Shown here one piece after another: positions 1-5,349 of a DNA stretch of 5,349 nucleotides. The DNA lies in assembly GCA_007129525.1 (NCBI GenBank), contig SKVI01000302.1, positions 1-5,349 of the forward strand, in the 5' to 3' direction. The stretch comes from Gemmatimonadota bacterium. GTDB lineage: Bacteria > Gemmatimonadota > Gemmatimonadetes > Longimicrobiales > Gaopeijiaceae. The first letter of the stretch is position 1, and each line of letters opens with the position of its first letter. The notes under the pieces are model-generated. The model saw only the letters and a list, made by a program, of their open reading frames with translations, was not told the DNA's origin and made no database searches. The position numbers and the translations under genes were made by a program.

Positions 1-2216
1 GCATTCTGGCGCGGCTGGAGCACCCCGGGATCGCTCGCCTCATCGACGCCGGTCTGGGTCCGGGCGACCGACCCTACCTGGTGACCGAGTACGTGGAGGG
101 CCGGCCCATCCACCGCTTCTGTCGGGAGAACGCCCTCTCGGCGGCGGGGCGACTGGCACTGGTTCGCCAGGTGGCCGAGGCCGTGCACTACGCGCACCAG
201 AACCTGCTGGTGCACCGGGACCTGAAACCCGCCAACATCCTGGTCACCCCCCAGGGGCACGTGAAGCTCCTGGACTTCGGGATCGCCATGCTCCTGGACG
301 GAACCGACCAGACGAGCACCGCCTCCACGGACGGCTCCACCCACCGCTGGCTCACCCCGGGCTACGCGGCCCCGGAGCAACTCTCCCGGGGCCCGGTGAC
401 CACGGCCACCGACATCTACCAACTCGGAGTTCTGCTCTACCACCTCCTGAGCGGCCGGCGACCGTTCGAGGCCGACGAAGACAGCCTGCTTCGCCTGGAG
501 CAGGCCGTCCTCCACCGGGAACCGGATCCACCGTCCCGGGTGGCGGGCACGGAGGGACCTGTCCCCGGGCACGAGCTTGAAGGCGATCTGGACGCCATCG
601 TCCTCAAGGCTCTGGAGAAGGACCCTCGGGATCGTTACCCATCCGCCCGGGCGCTGGTGGAGGACCTGGATCGCCGCCGGAGCCACCAGCCGGTGGCGGC
701 CCGGACGCACACCCCCGGCTACCGGTTCGGGCGTTTCATCCGTCGGAACCGGGTCGAGACGGTGGCGGCCGCCGCCGCAGCCCTCGCCCTCCTCGCAGGA
801 GCGGCCGCGGCGGCGTGGCAGGCCGGCGAGGCCCGCCAGGAACGCGATCAGGCCCGGGAGGCACGGAGCCAGGCCGAGCTGGCGCTGGCCCAGACCCGGG
901 ACGTGAGCGGCGTCCTGGTAGAGATCCTCCAGGCCATCGACCCCTGGGAGGGCAACTCCGGAGATCCCCGTACCGCCCGGGCACTCCTGGAGCTGGGCAG
1001 TATCCGGGTCATGCAGCTCGAGGGGCAACCCATGGTCCAGGCCGGCCTCATGGAAGCGCTGGCCACCACGCACCGGCGGCTGGGTCAATCCGGAGAGGCA
1101 GAGGCGCTGGCCCGCCAGGCCCTGGAGGTGCGGACCGGCGCGGTGGGAGACGACCATCCGGAGGTGGCAGAAAGCCTGAACGTCCTGGCCCTCGTCCTCA
1201 CCGACCAGGGTCGGTTCCACGAGGCCGACAGCCTCCACGAGCGGGCCCTCTCCATCCAGCAGGCGCACCTGGGGGAGGCACACCCCGACGTGGCCCGAAC
1301 CCTGACCTACCTGGCCGACCGCAGAGGCACACCGGATCTGGCTCAGGCGGAAGCGCTCCACCGCCAGGCCCTGGAGATCCGTCGAGCGGCTCTGGGGCCC
1401 TCCCATCCGCTCACCACCGCCAGCCTACGCGCAGTGGGGCGAATTCAGCGAATCCGGGGAGAACCCGATGCCGCCGAAGCCACCCTTACCGAAGCGATGG
1501 AGCTCACCCTGGAGGCGGTGGGTCCTCATCATCCGGAGCTCTCACACGCCAAGCTCAACCTGGCCGACCTCCTCCGGGAGTACGGAAGGGACGAGGTCCG
1601 GGCCAAGGAGCTGAACCGGGACGCCCTCCGGATCCAGCGGGCATCCCTCGGCGATGACCATCCAGGGCTGACCCATCCCCTGGAGAACCTGGCGGAGATC
1701 CATTCGGCTCGCGGCGAGCACGCCACCGCCGAGGAGCTCCTGCGGGAAGGTCTCGGTCTGCGCCAGAGGGTGTTCGGTGACCAGCACCGGGCGGTGGCGG
1801 AGGGGAAGGACGCCCTGGCCTCGGAACTCGAGCGGCAGGGCCGGCTCCAGGAGGCCGAGGCGCTCCGGCGCCAGAGCCTCGAGCTGTGGGAAGCCACCGT
1901 GGGTCCTCGTCACTGGGCAGTGGCCGGAGCCCTGGGGCACCTGGCCGACCTCCTGGTGGAGCAGGACCGCTATGAGGAGGCCGACACCCTGTACCGTCGC
2001 GCCGTGGACATCCGGATCGAGGCCCGGGGAGAGAGGCATCCCGCGATCGCCCTCCTCTACGGCGCCCTGGCTCGAATGGAGGTCCGACGGAACGATCGAT
2101 CCAGGGCGGAAGCCCTCTACCGGGAGGCGCTGGACATCCTCCTGGCGGAGCGCACGGAGGAGGACCCGCACGTGAGGAGACTCCGGCAGGAGCTGGCCCA
2201 ACTCACCGGTTCGTAG
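1..2216 (+). CDS. Membrane-anchored serine/threonine protein kinase with C-terminal TPR array (5' truncated)
   Basis: A Hanks-type (PknB-like) kinase that would phosphorylate Ser/Thr on unknown partners. The frame is open from base 3, so the start, glycine-rich loop and ATP-binding lysine lie left of the window; a GTG at base 81 is internal, because the 26 codons before it read as kinase (LARLEHPGIARL, then the hinge YLVTEYVEG). Visible motifs are the catalytic loop HRDLKPAN (213-236), the DFG metal-binding motif (273-281) and TPGYAAPEQ with APE at 369-377; the HRD Asp, Lys and Asn are all intact, so the visible part looks active. The kinase fold ends near 690. After a basic stretch (RRNR) comes one Ala/Leu-rich hydrophobic helix (about 759-818), then a charged, coiled-coil-like helix (about 820-895) and a TPR array to the end. 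Basic residues before the helix favour kinase inside and TPRs outside. The stop is TAG at 2214-2216. The substrate is unknown; family assignment is very secure. Confidence 0.96.
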   Translation, partial: ILARLEHPGIARLIDAGLGPGDRPYLVTEYVEGRPIHRFCRENALSAAGRLALVRQVAEAVHYAHQNLLVHRDLKPANILVTPQGHVKLLDFGIAMLLDGTDQTSTASTDGSTHRWLTPGYAAPEQLSRGPVTTATDIYQLGVLLYHLLSGRRPFEADEDSLLRLEQAVLHREPDPPSRVAGTEGPVPGHELEGDLDAIVLKALEKDPRDRYPSARALVEDLDRRRSHQPVAARTHTPGYRFGRFIRRNRVETVAAAAAALALLAGAAAAAWQAGEARQERDQAREARSQAELALAQTRDVSGVLVEILQAIDPWEGNSGDPRTARALLELGSIRVMQLEGQPMVQAGLMEALATTHRRLGQSGEAEALARQALEVRTGAVGDDHPEVAESLNVLALVLTDQGRFHEADSLHERALSIQQAHLGEAHPDVARTLTYLADRRGTPDLAQAEALHRQALEIRRAALGPSHPLTTASLRAVGRIQRIRGEPDAAEATLTEAMELTLEAVGPHHPELSHAKLNLADLLREYGRDEVRAKELNRDALRIQRASLGDDHPGLTHPLENLAEIHSARGEHATAEELLREGLGLRQRVFGDQHRAVAEGKDALASELERQGRLQEAEALRRQSLELWEATVGPRHWAVAGALGHLADLLVEQDRYEEADTLYRRAVDIRIEARGERHPAIALLYGALARMEVRRNDRSRAEALYREALDILLAERTEEDPHVRRLRQELAQLTGS
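1023..2162 (+). repeat. Array of about nine 42-residue TPR units (kinesin-light-chain type) inside the kinase gene
   Basis: This is a protein-level tandem repeat. A conserved His, usually in a HP step that opens a unit, recurs with codons at 1155, 1281, 1404, 1530, 1659, 1785, 1911 and 2037, that is at spacings of 42, 41, 42, 43, 42, 42 and 42 residues. One more unit precedes the first of these. Each unit follows the pattern HPxVAxxLxxLAxLxxxxGRxxEAExLxRxALxIRxxxLG, typical of TPR_10/TPR_12 units. The third unit (1281-1403) is one residue short and the unit at 1530 is one residue long; the His-Pro pair is eroded to HR at 1785 and HW at 1911. Such arrays form a superhelix that binds proteins or peptides; the ligand cannot be read from the sequence. 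Confidence 0.88.
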
Positions 2217-2239
2217 CGATCCGATCGGGAGGTGTTCGT

Positions 2240-2300
2240 CGGCCGGATTCCGCGACGTCGATGCTCCTCCACCATGTCCCGCACCGCGAAATTCCGGCCG
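2240..2300 (+). terminator. Long imperfect inverted repeat after the kinase gene; possible terminator or RNA structure
   Basis: The arm 2240-2254 (CGGCCGGATTCCGCG) pairs with 2285-2300 (CGCGAAATTCCGGCCG). Seven GC pairs (2240-2246 with 2294-2300) are followed by an A-T pair, a one-base bulge (T2292), two T-A pairs, a C-A mismatch and four more GC pairs (2251-2254 with 2285-2288). That is 14 pairs around a 30-base loop, starting 23 bases after the kinase stop. No T-run follows, so it is not a classical intrinsic terminator. It could be a transcript-end stabiliser, a factor-dependent termination region or an operator. The pairing is seen directly; the role is inferred. Confidence 0.4.
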
Positions 2301-2435
2301 GGAAGCCGCCCTGAACCATGCCGCCGAACCGAGGCGGGTTTCGTCCGCTGCGCACACCGGGTGTCGCGCAATCCTTGCACCTCGGGGAAACGGTGGCCAT
2401 GTTCGCCAGGGTGGGTGCCCGCCCGGGGGATGCCG

Positions 2436-2454
2436 GGAGTCGATCCGTCGACCC
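2436..2454 (+). other. Small hairpin with a UNCG-type tetraloop upstream of the 2505 gene
   Basis: GTCGA (2439-2443) and TCGAC (2448-2452) pair around the loop TCCG, which fits the stable UNCG tetraloop class in RNA although closed by A-U rather than the preferred C-G. Two further G-C pairs (2436-2437 with 2453-2454) flank a bulged A2438. It ends 50 bases before the ATG at 2505 and could be part of a 5' leader. A stem of this size can also arise by chance in GC-rich DNA. Confidence 0.25.
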
Positions 2455-2504
2455 GTCCATCCGGCTGGGGCTCGCCCGGAACCACCTCCGAACGCAAGAC
2501 GCCC

Positions 2505-2969
2505 ATGACCAATTCCGCCGGCGACCAAAGGGCCCGCGCCCGCCTCGATTCCGTGGAAATCAAGCGCGCACGTGACGGTACGTGCCGGGTCGAGGTGAAG
2601 CTGACGGGCCCGGAGGGCATCCAGGGGGAGGGCACCATCCGCTGCCACGACACCCCTCCAGCCCTGACCCGGGCCGGCGCCCAGGCCACCATTCGAGCCC
2701 TGACATCCCTGAATTCGCTGGACGACTCCCGCATCCGGTTGAGCCTCACAGGCGTCAAGTCACTCAGGGCGTTCGACGCCCGGGTCGTCATCGTGGCGGT
2801 CCGAGCCCGCATGAACGAGCGACGGGACGACCTCCTGGGCGCCGTGGAGGCTCCGTCCGGAGACCTCTGCCGAGGCGGCGTGATCGCGACCCTCAACGCC
2901 GTGAACCGCCTCCTGTCCAAGGAGATGAGCCCCGCGGACCAGGAGGAGGCGGCCGGCCGACACCGGTAG
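2505..2969 (+). CDS. Hypothetical protein, 154 aa, two beta-beta-beta-alpha units (LeuA-dimer-like layout)
   Basis: I do not recognise a named family with certainty. It is a soluble protein with no signal peptide or membrane segment. Two similar halves are visible: residues 13-71 (strands VEIKR, CRVEVKLTG and GEGTIRC, then helix ALTRAGAQATIRALTSL) and residues 76-138 (strands IRLSLTGVKS, ARVVIVAVRA and DLLGAVEA, then helix LCRGGVIATLNAVNRLL). This beta3-alpha doubling, together with the central 'IRLSLTGVKSLRAFDARVVI' stretch and the closing 'ATLNAVNRLL', resembles the C-terminal regulatory domain of 2-isopropylmalate synthase, but no catalytic TIM-barrel part is present. The ATG at 2505 is chosen because GC-ending codon usage begins there; no clear Shine-Dalgarno precedes it. 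The TAG stop is 42 bases before the UPF0316 gene in the same frame, so the two may be co-transcribed. That it is a gene is likely; its function is unknown. Confidence 0.78.
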   Translation: MTNSAGDQRARARLDSVEIKRARDGTCRVEVKLTGPEGIQGEGTIRCHDTPPALTRAGAQATIRALTSLNSLDDSRIRLSLTGVKSLRAFDARVVIVAVRARMNERRDDLLGAVEAPSGDLCRGGVIATLNAVNRLLSKEMSPADQEEAAGRHR

Positions 2970-3011
2970 GCAGCCTGCCCTGATCGCCGACTTCACCTCC
3001 ACCGCCACACC

Positions 3012-3545
3012 ATGACCGAGCTGTTTGCCGGCCCCTGGGGACCGCTGCTCATCTTCGGCCTCCGGGTGGTCGACGTCACGCTGGCCACCCTCCGGATGCT
3101 GCTCACCATGCGGGACCGGCGCGTCGTGGTCCCCGTCATCGGCTTCTTCGAGGCCCTCATCTGGGTTCTGGCTATCGGTACGGCCATCCAGAACCTCCAG
3201 TCGCCCCTGCACATCCTGGGCTACGCCGGAGGGTTCGCCAGCGGTACGGTCGTGGGGCTGTGGGTGGAAGGGAAGCTGGCCATGGGACTGGCCACCATCC
3301 GGGTCATTTCCCGGGCTGAAGGGGAGGAGATCGCCAATGCCCTCCGGGCCGAAGGGTTCGGCGTCACCGAGTTCGACGGCTACGGCCGCCAGGGCAAGGT
3401 GGAACTCCTGATGACCCTGGTAAAGCGCCGGCAGATCGGGCACGTCCTGAAGATCGCGGAGGAGCTGGACGACGACGCCTTCATCTCGGTGGACGAGCCC
3501 CGCACGATTCGTCGCGGCTGGATGTTCGCCACCCGCCGCAAGTGA
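3012..3545 (+). CDS. UPF0316 family membrane protein (DUF5698-DUF2179)
   Basis: A 177-residue integral membrane protein of the UPF0316 family, whose biochemical role is not established. Three hydrophobic segments are visible at about residues 9-30, 38-60 and 67-86, separated by short loops (TMRDRR, IQNLQSP). The family-like features of the N-terminal part are the first helix with LRVVDVTLATLRML, then GFFEALIWVLAIG and YAGGFASGTVVGLWVEGKLAMG. A soluble DUF2179 domain follows at about 100-163 (GEEIANALRAEGFGVTEFDGYG, then VELLMTLVKRRQIGHVLKIAEELD and DDAFISVDEPR). The same domain ends YitT-type proteins. The length is typical of the family and the gene looks complete. The ATG at 3012 is the first start after the preceding stop in this frame; no Shine-Dalgarno is visible upstream. 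It may share a transcript with the 2505 gene and faces the aldolase gene tail to tail. Confidence 0.9.
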   Translation: MTELFAGPWGPLLIFGLRVVDVTLATLRMLLTMRDRRVVVPVIGFFEALIWVLAIGTAIQNLQSPLHILGYAGGFASGTVVGLWVEGKLAMGLATIRVISRAEGEEIANALRAEGFGVTEFDGYGRQGKVELLMTLVKRRQIGHVLKIAEELDDDAFISVDEPRTIRRGWMFATRRK

Positions 3546-3561
3546 GGCCGACGAGACGGCC
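3546..3561. terminator. GC hairpin between convergent genes; weak bidirectional terminator candidate
   Basis: GGCCG (3546-3550) and CGGCC (3557-3561) pair perfectly around a six-base loop (ACGAGA). The hairpin lies in the 24-base gap between the UPF0316 stop and the aldolase stop, starting on the base after the former. Neither side has a T-tract, so intrinsic termination would be weak. Placement is the main argument. Confidence 0.3.
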
Positions 3562-3569
3562 GCCCGCCC

Positions 3570-4589
3570 TCAACCCAGCTCGGCCTCGAACGCCTCGATG
3601 GCGGCCTCCACCCCCTGGTCGTCCACCTCCAGGTGGAGGACCGCCCGGATCCGGCGGGCACCGAAGGGGACCAGGAGCACGCCCCGGTCCGCCAACGCCT
3701 GGAGCAGCTCGTCCGCACCTCGACCCGTCCCGGCCACGTCCACCATCACCACGTTGGTCTCGGGCCTCGCCACCCGGACGCCCTCCAGCGCCTCCACCCC
3801 TTCCGCCAACCGTGCCGCACGTCGGTGGTCGAGGGCCAGCCGATCCAGATTGTGCTCCAGAGCGAAGAGCCCGCCGGCGGCCACGATCCCGGCCTGCCGC
3901 ATCTGTCCCCCCAACCGGCGACGGATCCGCCAGGCCCGCTCCACCACCCGGGCCGGTCCGGCCAGGAGCGAGCCCACCGGGGCTCCCAGCCCCTTCGAGA
4001 GACTCACCATGACGGTGTCCACTGGGGCCGCCAGCTCCGCCGGCGGCACCTCCAGCGCCACAGCGGCGTTCCAGAGCCGGGCTCCATCCAGGTGGACCCG
4101 CAGCCCGTGCTCCCGCGCCACCTCGGCCAGTTCCGCCGTCCGGGCCCCGTCCATGACCCGCCCGCCCGAGTCCAGGTGGGTGTTCTCCAACGCCAGGACC
4201 GCCGTCACCGGGTGGTAGGGGGAGGGAGGGCGCAGGGCGACCCTCACCTCGTCGGACGTGAGGATGTCCCGGGCGGCGGGGATGCCCCGGAGGGCCAGGC
4301 CCCCGTTGGCGGCCAACGAACCCTCCTCGTAGTGGATGAGGTGGGCCCGGGCTTCGGCCAGCACCTCCCGGCCGGGCTCGGCCTGGGCCATCACAGCGCA
4401 TTGGTTGGCCATGATCCCCGACGGACAGAAGAGGGCCCGCTCCTTGCCCAGCAGCTCGGCGACCCGGGCCTCCAGCTCCCGGACGGTGGGATCTTCGCCG
4501 AAGCAGTCGTCGCCCACCTCCGCCGTGGCCATGGCCTGGCGCATGGCAGGGGAGGGCCGGGTGAACGTGTCGCTCCGCAGGTCGATCAT
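3570..4589 (-). CDS. ltaE: Low-specificity L-threonine aldolase (PLP-dependent)
   Basis: Cytosolic PLP enzyme that cleaves L-threonine or L-allo-threonine to glycine and acetaldehyde (beta-eliminating lyase/threonine aldolase family, fold type I). The product is 339 residues, the usual length, and opens with the family signature MIDLRSDTFTRPSPAM. Key residues by comparison with E. coli LtaE are: His83, expected to stack on PLP; His126, matching the active-site His; HLDGAR (166-171), with Asp168 for the PLP ring nitrogen and Arg171; SLSKGLGAPVGS, with Lys199 as Schiff-base lysine; GGQMRQAG (227-234); and Arg315 near the C-terminus, probably for the substrate carboxylate. No key residue is missing. 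The ATG at 4589 is preferred because homologues begin at MIDLRSDT; a GTG at 4601 in the same frame would add four residues and overlap the ccmF stop as GTGA. It follows ccmF by 8 bases and is likely co-transcribed with it. Confidence 0.95.
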   Translation of the reverse strand: MIDLRSDTFTRPSPAMRQAMATAEVGDDCFGEDPTVRELEARVAELLGKERALFCPSGIMANQCAVMAQAEPGREVLAEARAHLIHYEEGSLAANGGLALRGIPAARDILTSDEVRVALRPPSPYHPVTAVLALENTHLDSGGRVMDGARTAELAEVAREHGLRVHLDGARLWNAAVALEVPPAELAAPVDTVMVSLSKGLGAPVGSLLAGPARVVERAWRIRRRLGGQMRQAGIVAAGGLFALEHNLDRLALDHRRAARLAEGVEALEGVRVARPETNVVMVDVAGTGRGADELLQALADRGVLLVPFGARRIRAVLHLEVDDQGVEAAIEAFEAELG

Positions 4590-4616
4590 ACGGCGAGTCA
4601 CTCCTTCCTCGGAAGG
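4590..4616 (-). promoter_or_regulatory. Ribosome binding site of the aldolase gene, within a hairpin at the end of ccmF
   Basis: Read on the minus strand, AAGGAG (4606-4601) lies 11 bases before the ATG at 4589; GAGG (4610-4607) is 5 bases before the alternative GTG at 4601. The Shine-Dalgarno overlaps the last ccmF codons and its TGA (4600-4598). CCTTC (4616-4612) can pair with GAAGG (4607-4603) around CGAG, burying most of the Shine-Dalgarno. Ribosomes finishing ccmF would open this stem, which fits translational coupling. The pairing is seen directly; the coupling is inferred. Confidence 0.6.
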
Positions 4617-5349
4617 TCCGGGCTCCGCCGGATGGGACCGGCGGTGCGCAGTTCGGGGTCGTCGCGTTTCATGGGGGCGTGCCGGCGGGCCATGAGGGCC
4701 CCCACGGCCATCAAGAGGGCCCCATACCAGATCCAGGGCACCAGGGGGTTCACCAGGACCTGAAAGGTGGCCCGCTGGTGTTCGGGCTCGGTACCCAACC
4801 CCACCTGCTCGTCCAGGGAGGCCAGGATCACGTAAAGATCCTCGACGAAGGTGGAACGAATCCCCACCCCGGTTGCGGGCTGGGCCGGCAGTTCGTACAG
4901 CCGTCTCTCGGTGGTGAGGACCCCCTGGAGGGTCCCGTTCCGCTCCACCCGCATGAGGGCGATCCACCTCCACATGCCGGGGCCCCGGGCAGTGCTCAAC
5001 CCGTCATAGGTGAGGGTGTAGGTGTGGCCGAAGGGGGAATCGATGCTCACCGACTCGCCGGGATCCAGCGTCTCCCGCACTTCGGTGTCGTAGGCCGCGC
5101 CGGCGAAGCCCACGAACATGACGACCACCCCCACGTGCACGATGTGACCGCCCCAGTGACGCCGGTTTCGACGCACCAGGCGGTGGAAGCGGGTCAGCGC
5201 CCCCTCCCCCTCGATCCGGGACCCGACTCGCGTCCCCTTCCAGAACCCCACCACGGCAACGACGAGAGCGAAGGTGCCCAGGGCGAAGGTGAGGAGCGCA
5301 TACGTGTGGCGCACACCCAGGAGGTAGAGGAGGGCGCCCATCCCGGCGC
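4598..5349 (-). CDS. ccmF: Cytochrome c maturation heme lyase subunit CcmF, C-terminal part
   Basis: Membrane subunit of the System I (Ccm) haem lyase that attaches haem to apocytochrome c on the periplasmic side. The frame is open through the right edge of the window, so the ATG at 5341 is internal and about 250 of the roughly 600-650 residues are present. Counting from that Met, helices lie at about 14-34, 64-84 (GGHIVHVGVVVMFVGFAG) and 198-218 (NPLVPWIWYGALLMAVGALM), with an exported beta-rich domain between the last two. The stretch HIVHVG carries a His that probably corresponds to the late haem b ligand of E. coli CcmF (my alignment by eye). Further hallmarks are TTERRLYELP, the FVEDLYVIL segment and VNPLVPWIWYG. 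The WWD haem-binding region would lie outside the window. The tail is short and basic (RRSPDLPRKE) and ends in TGA. It leads directly into the aldolase gene rather than into ccmG or ccmH. Confidence 0.94.
   Translation of the reverse strand, partial: AGMGALLYLLGVRHTYALLTFALGTFALVVAVVGFWKGTRVGSRIEGEGALTRFHRLVRRNRRHWGGHIVHVGVVVMFVGFAGAAYDTEVRETLDPGESVSIDSPFGHTYTLTYDGLSTARGPGMWRWIALMRVERNGTLQGVLTTERRLYELPAQPATGVGIRSTFVEDLYVILASLDEQVGLGTEPEHQRATFQVLVNPLVPWIWYGALLMAVGALMARRHAPMKRDDPELRTAGPIRRSPDLPRKE

Larger units (their letters stand above)
2217..2504. other. 288-base gap with non-coding composition
   Basis: The frame of the following gene stays open leftward to a potential ATG at 2232. However, the translated stretch is rich in Arg, Cys, Pro and Trp with no fold-like pattern, and many third codon positions are A or T, unlike the strongly GC-ending codons that begin near 2505. 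Antisense frames across it also look random. I therefore read it as non-coding. It holds an imperfect inverted repeat at 2240-2300 and a small hairpin at 2436-2454. I see no convincing promoter: TTGCAC at 2375-2380 followed 17 bases later by CATGTT matches the housekeeping consensus at only three of six positions in each box. No T-tract terminator is visible. Confidence 0.6.

Noticed and set aside
2364..2380. Sigma-54-like promoter (TCGC, then TTGC with matching spacing)
   Set aside because: The -24 element lacks the invariant GG, so the match is not convincing; only the TTGCAC half looks right.
2232..2504. N-terminal extension of the 2505 gene up to an ATG at 2232
   Set aside because: The 91 extra residues look random (many Arg, Cys, Trp, Pro) and third codon positions lose the GC bias seen from 2505 onward. 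The long inverted repeat would also lie within it.
1542..2648. Long antisense open frame (368 codons) across the kinase 3' part and the gap
   Set aside because: It is the mirror of high-GC codon usage in the kinase gene; its translation has low-complexity Arg/Gly/Pro/His character and no recognisable fold, and its start and end respect no gene boundary.
2483..3000. CACCTCC (identical to the anti-Shine-Dalgarno core) at 2483-2489 and 2994-3000, before both small genes
   Set aside because: The same heptamer occurs elsewhere in the window, for example inside the kinase gene near 440-450, so two occurrences upstream of starts are explained by composition.
2760..3443. Leftward open frame (227 codons) opposite the 2505 and UPF0316 genes
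   Set aside because: It spans two unrelated genes, and its translation is rich in His, Gln, Asp and Gly without structure, as expected for an antisense shadow.
3633..4763. Long rightward open frame (376 codons) opposite the aldolase and ccmF genes
   Set aside because: The opposite strand encodes threonine aldolase and CcmF with intact catalytic and family motifs; this frame is Gly/Arg/Pro/His-rich shadow sequence.

Overview
The window is uniformly GC-rich and gene-dense, with five protein genes and no RNA gene, mobile element or CRISPR array that I can see. A TPR-fused Hanks-type kinase, System I cytochrome c maturation (CcmF), a low-specificity threonine aldolase and a UPF0316 membrane protein together suggest a high-GC environmental bacterium. 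Gemmatimonadota or a relative such as Acidobacteriota is my best guess, from gene style only.

Layout: three genes read rightward and two leftward, meeting tail to tail near 3546-3569. Positions 1-2216 (+) hold the 3' part of a serine/threonine kinase. Its catalytic lobe is followed by one hydrophobic Ala-rich helix, a charged helix and about nine 42-residue TPRs. A 288-base gap follows (2217-2504); it has non-coding composition and carries a long imperfect inverted repeat and a small hairpin. At 2505-2969 (+) is a small protein of unknown function that appears to be two beta-beta-beta-alpha units, similar in layout to the regulatory (dimer) domain of 2-isopropylmalate synthase. At 3012-3545 (+) is a UPF0316 (DUF5698-DUF2179) membrane protein.

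On the other strand, the 3' end of ccmF (4598-5349, running off the right edge) is followed 8 bases later by an intact L-threonine aldolase gene (3570-4589). The aldolase Shine-Dalgarno lies inside the last ccmF codons and in the arm of a small hairpin, which suggests translational coupling.

Nothing here is a clear new multi-gene system. The points most worth a second look are the LeuA-dimer-like stand-alone protein, the inverted repeat after the kinase gene, the ccmF/ltaE junction, and the predicted topology of the kinase, which places its TPR array outside the cytoplasm.
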